From assembly GCA_943356485.1 (NCBI GenBank), contig CALRFD010000009.1, positions 1 to 49,854 of the forward strand: a stretch of 49,854 nucleotides of DNA, written 5' to 3'. Position numbers and translations under genes: made by a program. The DNA is from Patescibacteria group bacterium (GTDB taxonomy: Bacteria > Patescibacteriota > Microgenomatia > Daviesbacterales > UBA10151). The notes under the pieces are model-generated. The model saw only the letters and a program-made list of their open reading frames with translations. It searched no databases and was not told where the DNA came from. Shown one piece after another: positions 31,458 through 40,225 of the stretch. The stretch's first letter is position 1. Each line of letters starts with the position of its first letter.

Positions 31458-33329
31458 ATGTCTAAACAAATAGATTCTGTAGAAACTAGAATTTCTCCAG
31501 AACCAAGAATTAATATTAAAGTAAATAATACAGTTAGTCAAGAGGGAAAATTGGGTAGAAGATCAATTTTATCCGGATTTCTTCCTAGAACTGTCTTAGC
31601 TGCTATGGCCGGAGCAGGAGGGTTGGCTACTGTAATCGGAATAGATCCTGTTGCTTTATCTGAGTCAGCCTCTGCAGCAAATACAGAAATAACCAGGGCA
31701 GATGGTACAAAATTAACCCTTTTAAAAAATCCCGGAGGTGATATAGATACTGTGATGTATCTTTTTCCAGGCACCACAATAGAAACTGCAAGGCAGTTGA
31801 CTGAGGGGATAGATATGGTAGAACCGCTGAAGAGTAAATATAGCCAAAGGTTTAGGTTTTGGACGGTTCCGTTGACCTATGATCCAAGATGTGACCTGGT
31901 TGATGTGACAAATGGTTGTAACCCGGAGGATGTAAAAAAAGAAATAAAACTGACTAATGCCACAGTACTAAATCCAAATACAAATGTTTTTGTTAAAGGA
32001 ATGATAAATGGAGGAGCAGGTTCTGCAACTTTAACTGACCCGCTTAAACTAACAGAAGCGGACAGTTTTGCATATTCTCTTATTATTACTCCTCCAATTC
32101 CCAGGCAGCTTGATAAATTAGGATATGTTCATGAAACAGTTGGCCATGGACTATTAAAATTAGCGGATGCCCGGTTGATAAATAAAAGTAAAACTAATGT
32201 AGGAAGAGGCTATGCAAATTGTACCAGAGACCCTGAATACTGGAAAAGGTTATATGGTATTACGTACACTAACCTAAAGGGCTGTGAATCAGACAAAGAA
32301 GCATATACTATTGATGATATGATGAATAGAGTAAGCACTAGTGGAGGTAAATTTGCTCCTGAGCTCGACAACTATATAGACAGTGTGATGAAGCAATTGC
32401 CAGCTGGTTTATCAACTCCAGGTCTGAAAATTGCATCAATAACATCAGCTAATATTAAAGATGGATTGGTTGAAGTAGTGCCAGATACCTTCAAAGCCAG
32501 TGTAAGTTCAGTAGAAGAGGCCAAGTCCCCGGACATGGGATATACCCTTATAGTTGATGATGTGCCTTCAGATGCTACCTGTGCTCATGTTCAAGTTCTA
32601 CCTGCTGCAAACATTTATAGCAACCAACCCGATGGACCAGGATATGATAACATTCTGTGCGGTCAGGAAAACTTTACCAAAATACCTTTTCCTAAACCTG
32701 AAATCGGGAAGGGTAGCTATTTTAATTTACCTGGAATGAGTTATATAGCTAAGGTTCAACTATCTAAGTCGCTTGTTTTCGTTGGAAAACCTGAAGATCC
32801 AAAGTGGAAATGGGACGTCAGGAAAAATATCTATACAAATGAAGAATATGTTAAGGAAATTCCCCCTTTAAAAATAATTATGCCTAGCAGAGGTTCTGAA
32901 AAAATCACTCCTGTCTCTCCGCAAGAAGGAGAAGTAGTTGGACCTCAAACAACAATTCAATGGAAGAATGGAGATGAAGATGTCTTCTACTATGAAGTCC
33001 GGGTTTCCAGGGATAAAATGTTCAAAACAGATCCAAAGGAAGCAGAAGCGGCAGTATATTGGAACTTAGTTCACGGAGGAGAAACTAGCCCGATAAATTC
33101 CTGGAAAATTCCACAGGGATTTGGTTTGGAAGAAGGGATTAACTATTTTCAAGCTAGACCAAGAATTCAGGGGGATGGTACACCTGCACAGTGGAGTAAA
33201 CCATTTCAGTTTACTGTTTCCAAAGACGCGCCAAACAAAAGAGTTAGCCAAGGATGGCCAGCAGATGCAGATTATGGTAATGGAGTAATAGGTCCTTCTC
33301 AAGAAGATATAGATAGATTTGGCAGATAA
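31458..33329 (+). CDS. Tat-exported protein with metalloprotease-like HExxxH motif and Fn3/Ig-like C-terminus
   Basis: The N-terminus has a twin-arginine signal (GRRSILSGF, R34-R35, then a hydrophobic stretch and SASAA). The central domain contains GYVHETVGHGLLKLADARL (H225, E226, H230). It resembles the M64 (IgA-peptidase) motif HExGHxxxxLADEY with one residue inserted, and equally the HExxGH of M49 peptidases. A C-terminal beta sandwich (about 490-595, TIQWKNGDEDVFYYEVRVS) looks Fn3-like. 623 aa. Whether it is active is open. Export by Tat suggests folding or cofactor loading before secretion. Confidence 0.68.
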   Translation: MSKQIDSVETRISPEPRINIKVNNTVSQEGKLGRRSILSGFLPRTVLAAMAGAGGLATVIGIDPVALSESASAANTEITRADGTKLTLLKNPGGDIDTVMYLFPGTTIETARQLTEGIDMVEPLKSKYSQRFRFWTVPLTYDPRCDLVDVTNGCNPEDVKKEIKLTNATVLNPNTNVFVKGMINGGAGSATLTDPLKLTEADSFAYSLIITPPIPRQLDKLGYVHETVGHGLLKLADARLINKSKTNVGRGYANCTRDPEYWKRLYGITYTNLKGCESDKEAYTIDDMMNRVSTSGGKFAPELDNYIDSVMKQLPAGLSTPGLKIASITSANIKDGLVEVVPDTFKASVSSVEEAKSPDMGYTLIVDDVPSDATCAHVQVLPAANIYSNQPDGPGYDNILCGQENFTKIPFPKPEIGKGSYFNLPGMSYIAKVQLSKSLVFVGKPEDPKWKWDVRKNIYTNEEYVKEIPPLKIIMPSRGSEKITPVSPQEGEVVGPQTTIQWKNGDEDVFYYEVRVSRDKMFKTDPKEAEAAVYWNLVHGGETSPINSWKIPQGFGLEEGINYFQARPRIQGDGTPAQWSKPFQFTVSKDAPNKRVSQGWPADADYGNGVIGPSQEDIDRFGR

Positions 33330-33348
33330 GGGTTTATAATACTCCTTA

Positions 33349-33456
33349 TGGACAATCGTAAATTTGTGTTAAATGCGGATCAGCTGCGTAAGGTTACCCC
33401 CTCAGTCATTCTTAGCAGAGAGAAGAAGGTTGGCAAGGGAAGCAAGAAAAATTGAA
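33349..33456 (+). pseudogene. Duplicated 5' end of the TrmH-type gene, truncated
   Basis: ATG GAC AAT CGT ... reads MDNRKFVLNADQLRK, identical to the first 15 residues of the methyltransferase at 34158, then runs out of homology (VTPSVILSREKKVGKGSKKN) and stops. About 48 nt are duplicated with one base difference. It lies on the far side of the MntA/HepT pair, so the pair is bracketed by a direct repeat of the target gene's start. Confidence 0.8.
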
Positions 33457-33481
33457 TAATTGAGCAAAAATGTGTTAAAAT
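33452..33481 (+). promoter_or_regulatory. Promoter of the MntA/HepT module
   Basis: TTGAAT (33452-33457), 18-nt spacer, TAAAAT (33476-33481), 6 nt before the ATG. Confidence 0.55.
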
Positions 33482-33487
33482 TAAATT

Positions 33488-33784
33488 ATGACTCAATTAC
33501 AGATAAAGATTGAACAAATTAAAAAGAAGGTTATTCCTATCTTAATACAGGCAGGAGTTAAAAAAAGCTCTCTTTTTGGTTCATATGTGAGAGGAGATCA
33601 AACAAGAAGCAGCGATATTGATATTTTAGTCGAATTGCCTAAAGGTAGCAGTTTACTTGATTTGATAGGTTTGGAGATGGAACTGAAAAAAGCAGTTGGC
33701 AAGAAAGTAGACTTATTAACTTATAACTCTATCAACCCATTACTTAAGGATTATATTCAGAAAGATCAAATTCAAATCCTTTAA
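33488..33784 (+). CDS. mntA: MntA-type nucleotidyltransferase antitoxin
   Basis: A minimal nucleotidyltransferase: LFGSYVRGDQTRSSDIDILV holds the G-S (31-32) and D-x-D (43, 45) catalytic motif. In studied systems MntA silences HepT by adding AMP to a tyrosine next to its active site. 98 aa. The cognate HEPN gene follows after 20 nt. Confidence 0.9.
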   Translation: MTQLQIKIEQIKKKVIPILIQAGVKKSSLFGSYVRGDQTRSSDIDILVELPKGSSLLDLIGLEMELKKAVGKKVDLLTYNSINPLLKDYIQKDQIQIL

Positions 33785-33804
33785 AATTTACAAATTAATA
33801 TTAT

Positions 33805-34146
33805 ATGCAAAAAGACCCAAATATTTTCTTAAGTCATATCTTAGAAAGTATTGATTGGATTGAAAAAGAAACTAGGAATTTGTCTAAAGACAAATTTATT
33901 AGACATGTTCCTACTCAAGATATAGTTATTAGAAGACTGGAAATAATTGGTGAAGCAGTTAAGAACTTACCTGGTGATTTTAAACAGCACTATCCTGATA
34001 TTCCTTGGCAGAAAATAGCAGGCTTAAGAGATAAACTAATCCATGGTTATTTTGGAATAGATTTAGAATTAGTCTGGTCTATCGTTCAAAACGATATACC
34101 TTCTCTTAAAGAACAAATTAAAAGAATTCTTCAAGAACAGTTTTAA
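33805..34146 (+). CDS. hepT: HepT-like HEPN ribonuclease toxin
   Basis: 113 aa, all-helical HEPN protein with the RNase motif R75-DKLI-H80 followed by G-Y82, the tyrosine modified by MntA in studied systems. DIVIRRLEIIGEAVKNLP is typical of the family. With mntA it forms a toxin-antitoxin module. It stops 11 nt before the methyltransferase ATG. Confidence 0.92.
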   Translation: MQKDPNIFLSHILESIDWIEKETRNLSKDKFIRHVPTQDIVIRRLEIIGEAVKNLPGDFKQHYPDIPWQKIAGLRDKLIHGYFGIDLELVWSIVQNDIPSLKEQIKRILQEQF

Positions 34147-34157
34147 AATAACCTCTT

Positions 34158-34733
34158 ATGGACAATCGTAAATTTGTGTTAAATGCGGATCAGCTACGTA
34201 AGGGTAAAGGGTTAAGGGTAAAGGGGAAAGTAAAAAGAAACGATATTTATATTGTTTTGGATAATGTATTAGATACGTATAATGTTGGCTCGATTTTCCG
34301 CCTTGCAGATGCAGTGGCTGCAAAGAAAATATATATTTGCGGGCAAAGTGAAGTTCCGCCAAATCACCGGATTAAAAAAGCCTCGATTAATACCACAGAA
34401 GTAGTGGATTGGGAATACTGTGAAACTGCTTTAGAAGCAGTTTCAAGGGTAAAGCGTAAAGCGGAAAGCCTGCCTGCCGGCAAGGCAGGGGTAAAGATAA
34501 TAGCAGTAGAACAGACTGCTAAATCGATCCAATATGATAAATTTGAATACAAATTGCCAGTATGTTTAATTGTTGGTCATGAGTCTTTTGGAGTATCAAA
34601 AGAAGTGCTGGATATTTCCGATGCAGTTGTAGAGCTGCCAATGTTTGGAGTAAATAAGTCCTTAAATGTAATGGTGTCTTTAGGAATAGTGTTATATGAG
34701 GTAATAGAGAGTCAGGAAACTGGTAGAAATTGA
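34158..34733 (+). CDS. TrmH/SpoU-family RNA 2'-O-methyltransferase
   Basis: A SPOUT methyltransferase. The three motifs are clear: NVLDTYNVGSIFRLADA, CLIVGHESFGVSKEV and ELPMFGVNKSLNVMVSLGIV, which form the knotted SAM site. 191 aa; the target RNA cannot be told. Two repeat insertions lie in frame: RKGKGLRVKGKVK (about 15-27) from GGGTAAAGGG runs and AESLPAGKAGVK (about 100-110) from the CCTGCCTGCC palindrome. Its 5' end is duplicated at 33349. Confidence 0.88.
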   Translation: MDNRKFVLNADQLRKGKGLRVKGKVKRNDIYIVLDNVLDTYNVGSIFRLADAVAAKKIYICGQSEVPPNHRIKKASINTTEVVDWEYCETALEAVSRVKRKAESLPAGKAGVKIIAVEQTAKSIQYDKFEYKLPVCLIVGHESFGVSKEVLDISDAVVELPMFGVNKSLNVMVSLGIVLYEVIESQETGRN

Positions 34734-34770
34734 TAGAAATAAAATAGAAATTACAATTATATCTCTTGAT

Positions 34771-35898
34771 TTATGTTTGGATTAAAGTATATCCGACTTT
34801 TTTCTGACTTTCTATAATATATCCGTGTGAGTGTAGGAATGGATGTTTTCTAAGCCGGTAGACTAGGGCGTCCAATGCCCAATCAGTTGCATCATCGGAG
34901 GTTTCTTTCCAGACCTCAGTAAATATTTCATCCTTGGAAACAACTTTACCCAGGTTTTTCTTAAGTAAATTAAAGAGAATTTTCTCTTTTGCCGGAAGCC
35001 TGACAGGCAGGTTTATTTTAATATAGTCTTTTAACAAAGAAGAGAAGAGGCGATAACCATTATTATCTTTAATAATATAGCCTACATTTAATAGATACTC
35101 GTCCTCCTCCTTTACAATTTTTCCCATGGCTATTTTTTGAACATCTTTTTTTTGCTGGTAGTCCAGATAATTTACCAGATCCCGAAGCTGGAGGTTAACA
35201 AATTTATCCAGGAGTAAATTTTGCTGGTTATGTGAATTTAAAACGATCCTGAATAGTTGATTATGTCCGCCGGTCAGCTCAATTAAGCGATCTATATCAG
35301 GGTGGGGTTTTTCAGTGTGTTCCAGCTCAAAAAGAGCTTTTATATCTTTGTCTTGATATGGTTTAAAATATAAAATCTTAGAGTAAAATAGTAGGTTCCC
35401 TCCGGATATAGCCTCAGAAGCAAGTTCATATAAAGGTTTGACTGCAGTAAAAATAAGGACGATTTTACCAGGAATTATGTTTACAAGGCTTTGTATATTA
35501 GAAAGAAAATTTTCATCAAAATCCCGCTTTAATTGGTCAAAGCGGGAGAAGATAAGAACTACTTTTTCATTCTCCTCAGCTAATTTTTTAAGCCTGGCCT
35601 TAATTTCCAAAAATATTTGTTCATCTGTGGCTGTATTTGGTTTTGCCCCCATGTCTCTATGGAACATTCTGTAAAATTCATGCTGGTTTAAGGTGGGCAG
35701 GTTATAAAAATCTACATGTATAAAATATGCAAAAGGCTGGCTGGTCAGATACTTTAAGAAGTAAGACACACCCACTCCAGGCATGGAGACAACGGTGAAA
35801 GATTGGCCTTCTGTAATTAAGCTTTTGAACTCTGCCAGTTTTTCTTTGGCAAAATCCGACCCTAACTTTGATTCTGGAAAATTATATTGAGATTTCAT
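34771..35898 (-). CDS. AAA/STAND-like ATPase with C-terminal OmpR-type winged helix
   Basis: 375 aa. An N-terminal NTPase domain has a P-loop-like SMPGVGVSYFLKYL (about 38-51) in which the usual Lys is Val, and a Walker-B-like KVVLIFSRFD. The C-terminal about 100 residues form a Trans_Reg_C-like winged helix (PVRLPAKEKILFNLL ... ALDALVYRLRKHPF ... VGYTLI). Looks like a transcription regulator with a degenerate nucleotide site. It is divergent from the gene at 36002 and may control it. Confidence 0.75.
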   Translation of the reverse strand: MKSQYNFPESKLGSDFAKEKLAEFKSLITEGQSFTVVSMPGVGVSYFLKYLTSQPFAYFIHVDFYNLPTLNQHEFYRMFHRDMGAKPNTATDEQIFLEIKARLKKLAEENEKVVLIFSRFDQLKRDFDENFLSNIQSLVNIIPGKIVLIFTAVKPLYELASEAISGGNLLFYSKILYFKPYQDKDIKALFELEHTEKPHPDIDRLIELTGGHNQLFRIVLNSHNQQNLLLDKFVNLQLRDLVNYLDYQQKKDVQKIAMGKIVKEEDEYLLNVGYIIKDNNGYRLFSSLLKDYIKINLPVRLPAKEKILFNLLKKNLGKVVSKDEIFTEVWKETSDDATDWALDALVYRLRKHPFLHSHGYIIESQKKVGYTLIQT

Positions 35899-35959
35899 GC
35901 TTGTACACGTCAGGATTATATCAGTTTAATATCAAGCTGTCAAGGCCAGTTAGATCTAA

Positions 35960-35989
35960 AATACTACTTGATCCCGGTTAAATCGGGAC
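35960..35989 (+). repeat. AATACTACTT-plus-hairpin element, copy 1
   Basis: AATACTACTTGATCCCG followed by a hairpin (TCCCG...CGGGA) in the leader of the 36002 gene, just before its Shine-Dalgarno. Copy 2 is at 37468-37495 and a diverged copy 3 at 38096-38130 in intron 1, each followed by a small hairpin. Confidence 0.5.
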
Positions 35990-36001
35990 AGAAGGATCAA
36001 T

Positions 36002-36214
36002 ATGTATCAAAGATCAATAGGGTTGGACACAGCAGAGTTAGTAGTTTCAACAGGAGAAGCCGTTGGAGCAATCTTAAACGGCACTTCGTTTTTAGCCAGA
36101 GCAGTATCTTTAGCTCCTGGAAACGCTACTTCTGCAAAAGAAGCTGAATTTGGAAGAATTAATCCTGAAGCAAGCATATCGTCTTATGGCTTTAGTCCGG
36201 AAAGAGGAGGTTAA
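36002..36214 (+). CDS. Small hypothetical protein, 70 aa
   Basis: MYQRSIGLDTAELVVSTGEA, a short Ala/Gly-rich middle and a charged end. An AGAAGGA ribosome site lies 5 nt before the ATG, unusual here. It is 4 nt upstream of the 384-aa gene, so the two are co-expressed. No family recognised. Confidence 0.6.
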   Translation: MYQRSIGLDTAELVVSTGEAVGAILNGTSFLARAVSLAPGNATSAKEAEFGRINPEASISSYGFSPERGG

Positions 36215-36218
36215 AGAT

Positions 36219-37373
36219 ATGGGTATTGAAACAACAGGTCAAATATTTTCAGGGGCAAGGGTTGGATCAGCCAATCGTGGAACTGTCACAATTGAACCTG
36301 GGTTTAGCAGCAGTTTTATATCAAGTCTTTATAGTGGGGAAGGTTTATACCCACTGTCAACAATTGTAAACGAAGGATCGGTAGCTTTAGGAATATTAGA
36401 AAACACTATGCCAGTACCTATGAATAAATTTAATCTAAACGGAGAAATAATCTTTAATCCTTTTAAGAGACAATCTACTGAGATTCAGGCAAACTCGGGA
36501 GCTTTAATTGAAGCTGATCCGGCCGTACCTGAGGTTGATCTTTCACCGGAAGAGGCAGTGGTTGAAGCTGTTTTAATCACCTCACAAGTTAAACCAGGAT
36601 TTGTTGAAAAAGCGTCCATTAATGAACGAGCTCAAGGGGTAGCTGAAGTTGAACCGGTAAACCCCTGGCTAAAATCAGAAGTAGTGAATGAACCTGAGAT
36701 ATTGGCTACACCTGTGGTTTATCAGGAAGAGGTTGTAAAAGTAGAAATGAAGAAGGCAAGAAAAGAAGATGAAGGGTTAGAAGAAGTGGAAATAGAACAG
36801 GAAGAAATAAAGTATGTTTTGGATGAGAGCGCTTATGCGCAGAGGATTTTTGAATTTGAAAAAGCGATCGATCAATTAGGGGATGAGTTTAATGGGAGAG
36901 AAGTAATCGATCTTTTGCCAGGTGAGAGTGACAGCAATAGAAGTCAGGCGCTAAAAGAACTCGACCCAAATAAGCAAATATCAGACGGTTCTTTGGCTGA
37001 GACAAGGGAGGAGTTTGCTTTGGGAAAGTATAAATCCAAAAAAGAAGCAAAAGATCGGGTTCATGCTTTAGTTTCTGAAAAAGAACCTGCTAAAAAGGAT
37101 AAACAAGGTAGAGGCTTAAAGTTTGGAGCTTTGGCCAGGGTTTATAAATATAGGCCTTTAAGAATACCTCCACAGGAGCAGGTTATTACCAGGGTTATTA
37201 AAAAAAATAGAATACAAGCTGGCATGGCTTTGAAAGAATCTGAAGTTTCCTCACCGGTTGTAGTGAAAGGCAGTTTGGGAAATAGTAAAAAAGAATTAAA
37301 GATTGAAGATAACCCTGTTTTAGCTGAGCTCTTTCAAAGAGTTGACACAGCCTCTACTGTTAGGTTAGAATAA
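36219..37373 (+). CDS. Hypothetical protein, 384 aa
   Basis: Not recognised. The longer frame begins at 36150, but AGGAGG (36205-36210) lies 8 nt before ATG 36219, which I take as the start. The protein is soluble and hydrophilic; the middle (about 170-215) is strongly Glu/Lys-rich and probably coiled, and the C-terminal third is basic. The two strong ribosome sites in this operon differ from the rest of the window and may signal high expression. Confidence 0.65.
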   Translation: MGIETTGQIFSGARVGSANRGTVTIEPGFSSSFISSLYSGEGLYPLSTIVNEGSVALGILENTMPVPMNKFNLNGEIIFNPFKRQSTEIQANSGALIEADPAVPEVDLSPEEAVVEAVLITSQVKPGFVEKASINERAQGVAEVEPVNPWLKSEVVNEPEILATPVVYQEEVVKVEMKKARKEDEGLEEVEIEQEEIKYVLDESAYAQRIFEFEKAIDQLGDEFNGREVIDLLPGESDSNRSQALKELDPNKQISDGSLAETREEFALGKYKSKKEAKDRVHALVSEKEPAKKDKQGRGLKFGALARVYKYRPLRIPPQEQVITRVIKKNRIQAGMALKESEVSSPVVVKGSLGNSKKELKIEDNPVLAELFQRVDTASTVRLE

Positions 37374-37551
37374 CAAACGTCTGAGACTAACAGTCAGTGT
37401 TTTCTCGGGTAATTTACTTCTCTAGCTTTTTTGAAGCGAAATGAAGAAAGGAGAAAGTTCTAAACAGAATACTACTTCATCCCGCTAAGTGGGGTAAAAG
37501 AGCACATTAACAACCGAAGATTTTTTATATATCACTCTTCGGCAAAATTAG

Positions 37552-37572
37552 TCCCGCAGATGCGGGATTTTT
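37552..37572 (+). terminator. Terminator-like hairpin before 16S
   Basis: TCCCGCAGATGCGGGA forms a 6-bp GC-rich stem with a 4-nt loop, followed by TTTTT. It may end transcription from upstream or act as an attenuator in the rRNA leader. Confidence 0.6.
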
Positions 37573-37579
37573 AATGCTA

Positions 37580-37597
37580 AAAGAGTGGTGGGTTTAC
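37580..37597 (+). repeat. 16S processing stem, 5' strand
   Basis: AGTGGTGGGTTTAC (37584-37597) is the exact complement of GTAAACCCACCACT at 40897-40910; A-T pairs and one G-T extend it outward. The two strands flank the 16S gene as the RNase III-type stem of precursor 16S rRNA. Confidence 0.8.
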
Positions 37598-38031
37598 TCT
37601 ACAAAACTTCGTAAGAAGTGGAGTAGAGTTATTTTGACAAGAGTTTCTTGTCAATTCCAAACAATAAATTCGTGATTCGTTGTTTCGTTTATCGTTACAA
37701 CGATAAACGTGCATTCGATGAGCGATCTATTTTTTTTGAGAGTTTGATCCTGGCTCAGGATGAATGCTGGCGGCGTGCCTTAAGCATGCAAATCAAGGGG
37801 GGCTCGCAAGAGTCAACCGGTGGACGGGTGAGTAATGCATAGGAATCTGCCTTAAAGTGGGACATAGCTAACCGAAAGGTTGGGTAATTTCCCATGTGAA
37901 CGAAAGTTTAAAGCCGCAAGGCGCTTTAAGATGAGCCTGTGTCCTATCAGCTTGTTGGTGGGGTAATGGCCTACCAAGGCGACGACGGGTAGCTGGTCTG
38001 AGAGGATGGTCAGCCACAATGGGACTGCGAC

Positions 38032-38751
38032 CAAAAATGATCGCCTGTACTGGTAACGGTACAGTAAAACGCAACTAATAACGGTGGAGCCCAAAAAACT
38101 ACTTGATTTCGGGTAACCTTTGGGTTACGTTATAATCATGTACGTTTCGGGTAATACCGTGGGAAGCTCTATAAGAGTTAAAGAAACAGCGCTTGCATAT
38201 ATTGCTGGTTTCTTGGATGGAGATGGATGTATCAAAGCAAGGATAGATAAACAACCAAATAACAAATTTGGTTTGCGGACTAGAATTGCTGTGACATTTA
38301 CTCAACATATTCGCAATAGGCATGTTTTAGTATGGATTAAAAATCAGCTAAAAAATGGTTCTATTGCAGATTATTCAAAGAAACGACTATCAGAATATTG
38401 TATTACTGATAGTAAATATATTGAGCGTTTGCTCAGGGGATTAAAGCCCTATGTAGTCAATAAACATAGGCAACTAGATCTAGCTTTGCGGCTTTTAGCC
38501 TTGAAAGATCGTTTTAAAAATAAAATATCTTTTAATCAGGCTTTAAGTTTAGCAATAGAGATTAGAGGTCTAAATAATTATCCTAAGAAAAATTCTTATA
38601 GTAGCCCCGTAACGACTCATATGGAAGGTACTGGATAATCCAGAGTAAAAACTTCCATTATATGTTGACGCCTCTTTTTGAAGTCTACTAGACTTTGAAA
38701 AAGGATGAAGATATAGTCTGATCCTCCAAGGAATTGGAGTAAACATAGATG
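38032..38751 (+). mobile_element. Group I intron 1 in 16S rRNA (between E. coli positions 328 and 329)
   Basis: 720 nt. Its removal restores CTGCGAC|ACGGCCC. Core elements are readable: P (AATAACGGTGGAGCCC, about 38077-38092), Q (AATACCGTGGGAAGC, about 38152-38166), R (CCCCGTAACGACTCATATGG, 38605-38624) and S (TGAAGATATAGTCTG, 38706-38720). P4 is ACGGT/ACCGT and P7 is GACT/AGTC. It ends in G. The 5' exon ends in C rather than the usual U, so the left edge may be off by a few bases. The LAGLIDADG ORF fills the region between Q and R. Confidence 0.85.
38138..38638 (+). CDS. LAGLIDADG homing endonuclease in intron 1
   Basis: 166 aa from ATG 38138 (a TTG at 38120 is also in frame). A single LAGLIDADG motif, YIAGFLDGDG (21-30), indicates a homodimeric enzyme that would cut intronless 16S genes. 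The ORF overlaps intron core sequence at both ends: residues SGNTVGSS are encoded by element Q and the last residues SPVTTHMEGTG by element R. The frame is intact, suggesting recent activity. Confidence 0.92.
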   Translation: MYVSGNTVGSSIRVKETALAYIAGFLDGDGCIKARIDKQPNNKFGLRTRIAVTFTQHIRNRHVLVWIKNQLKNGSIADYSKKRLSEYCITDSKYIERLLRGLKPYVVNKHRQLDLALRLLALKDRFKNKISFNQALSLAIEIRGLNNYPKKNSYSSPVTTHMEGTG

Positions 38752-39300
38752 ACGGCCCATACACCTACGGGTGGCAGCAACTGGGAATATTCGACAATGG
38801 GCGAAAGCCTGATCGAGCGACGCCGCGTGGAGGATGAAGGCCCTCGGGTTGTAAACTCCTTTTATGTGGGAAGATTATGACGGTACCACAAGAATAAGCA
38901 CCTGCCAACTACGTGCCAGAAGCCTCGGTAATACGTAGGGTGCAAGCATTATCCGGATTTATTGGGCGTAAAGGGTTGCGTAGGCGGTTTGATACATCTT
39001 ACTTTAAATTTTTCGACTTAATCGGAATTATGGGTGAGACATGATCAGACTTGATGTTATGGGAGGGTGCTGGAACCGATGGTGTAGCAGTGAAATGCGT
39101 TGATATCATCGGGAACACCAAAGGCGTAGGCAGGCACCTAACATACACATGACGCTGAGGCACGAAAGCTGGGGGAGCGAAACAGATTAGAGACCTGTGT
39201 AGTCCCAGCCGTAAACTATCTCTGCTAGATACCCGGGCTTGCCTGGGTGTCGCAGCTAACGCGTTAAGCAGAGCGCCTGGGGAGTACGAGCGCAAGCTTA

Positions 39301-39334
<34 letters not shown>

Positions 39335-39724
39335 AGTGGAGCGTGTTGTTTAATTCGATACAAAACGAAAAACCTCACCAGGGTTTGACATGTAGCTGCA
39401 AATCCCATGAAAGTGGGACTTCTTCGAGAGTGCTACACAGATGCTGCATGGCTGTCGTCAGCTCGTGGCGTGAGCTGTTCCATTAAGTTGGGAAACGAGC
39501 GCAACCCTCATCGTATGTTAAATAATTCATACGAAACAGCCCCCCTTTTTGGGGGGAGGAAGGCGAGGATGACGTCAAGTCAGCACGGTTCTTACACCCT
39601 GGGCTACAAACACACTACAATGGCGAAAAACAACGAGTTGCAAGGTAGCAATGCCAAGCTAATCTCTTAAATTTCGCCTCAGTTCAGATTGGGGTCTGCA
39701 ATTCGACCCCATGAAGTCGGAATT

Positions 39725-39764
<40 letters not shown>

Positions 39765-39956
39765 TCGGGTCTTGTACACACCGCCCGTCAAGGCAGCAAA
39801 GTCAGGGGCACCCGAATCCCTATTTTTAGGGAGAAGGTGAAACTGGCGATGAAGCTTAAGTCGTGGATGCATTCTGCATCTGTTGCGACCTGGCCGAGTA
39901 ATCGGTCTGAAAAATCCAACTATATCGGTGAACTCCAAAGTTCAGGAGCTAGAAGA

Positions 39957-40222
39957 TAGACGCTAGAAGCTAGTTTAAGAAACTGGAAGTTAGAAGCTGG
40001 ATAGTCCAGTTTAAAGTTTCCAGATTCGATTACAAGTTTCTAGTTTCAAGATTCTAGTTTTCCAGTACTGGAGAATACCGAGGGAAGTCTTTCGATTCTG
40101 AGAATCTCAAGACAAGGACCCCGTAGAGACTACACGTTGGCACCAAGAATGGATGCTGGAAGATTGAGACTAGAAGCTAGTTTAAGAGACTTGAAGATAG
40201 AAACTGGAAGGGATACATTTAA
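39957..40222 (+). repeat. Degenerate CTAGAAGCTAGTTTAAG-type repeats in intron 2
   Basis: Variants of CTAGAAGCTAGTTTAAG and ACTGGAAG recur at about 39961-39990 and 40173-40210, with inverted versions (CTAGTTTCAAG, CTTCCATTTTCCAGT) at about 40040-40070 and 40615-40640. They extend P5 and the P8 stem on both sides of the ORF; the outermost P8 pairs include CCAAGA (40142-40147) with TCTTGG (40645-40650). Confidence 0.6.
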
Positions 40223-40225
40223 AGT

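Larger units (their letters stand above)
37374..37731 (+). promoter_or_regulatory. Leader region upstream of 16S rRNA
   Basis: 358 bp without a gene. It holds the AATACTACTT element (37468-37484), a hairpin CCGAAGA/TCTTCGG (37514-37542), a terminator-like hairpin TCCCGC/GCGGGA with T5 (37552-37572), the left half of the 16S processing stem (37580-37597), and a TTGACAAGA/TCTTGTCAA hairpin (37634-37654). I could not fix the rRNA promoter; it should lie upstream of 37580. Confidence 0.55.

Noticed and set aside
37648..37842. Open frames within the 16S gene (also around 39407-39959)
   Set aside because: They overlap conserved rRNA sequence and are chance frames.
39957..40222. CRISPR array in intron 2
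   Set aside because: The repeats are degenerate, irregularly spaced and partly inverted, without unique spacers of fixed length.
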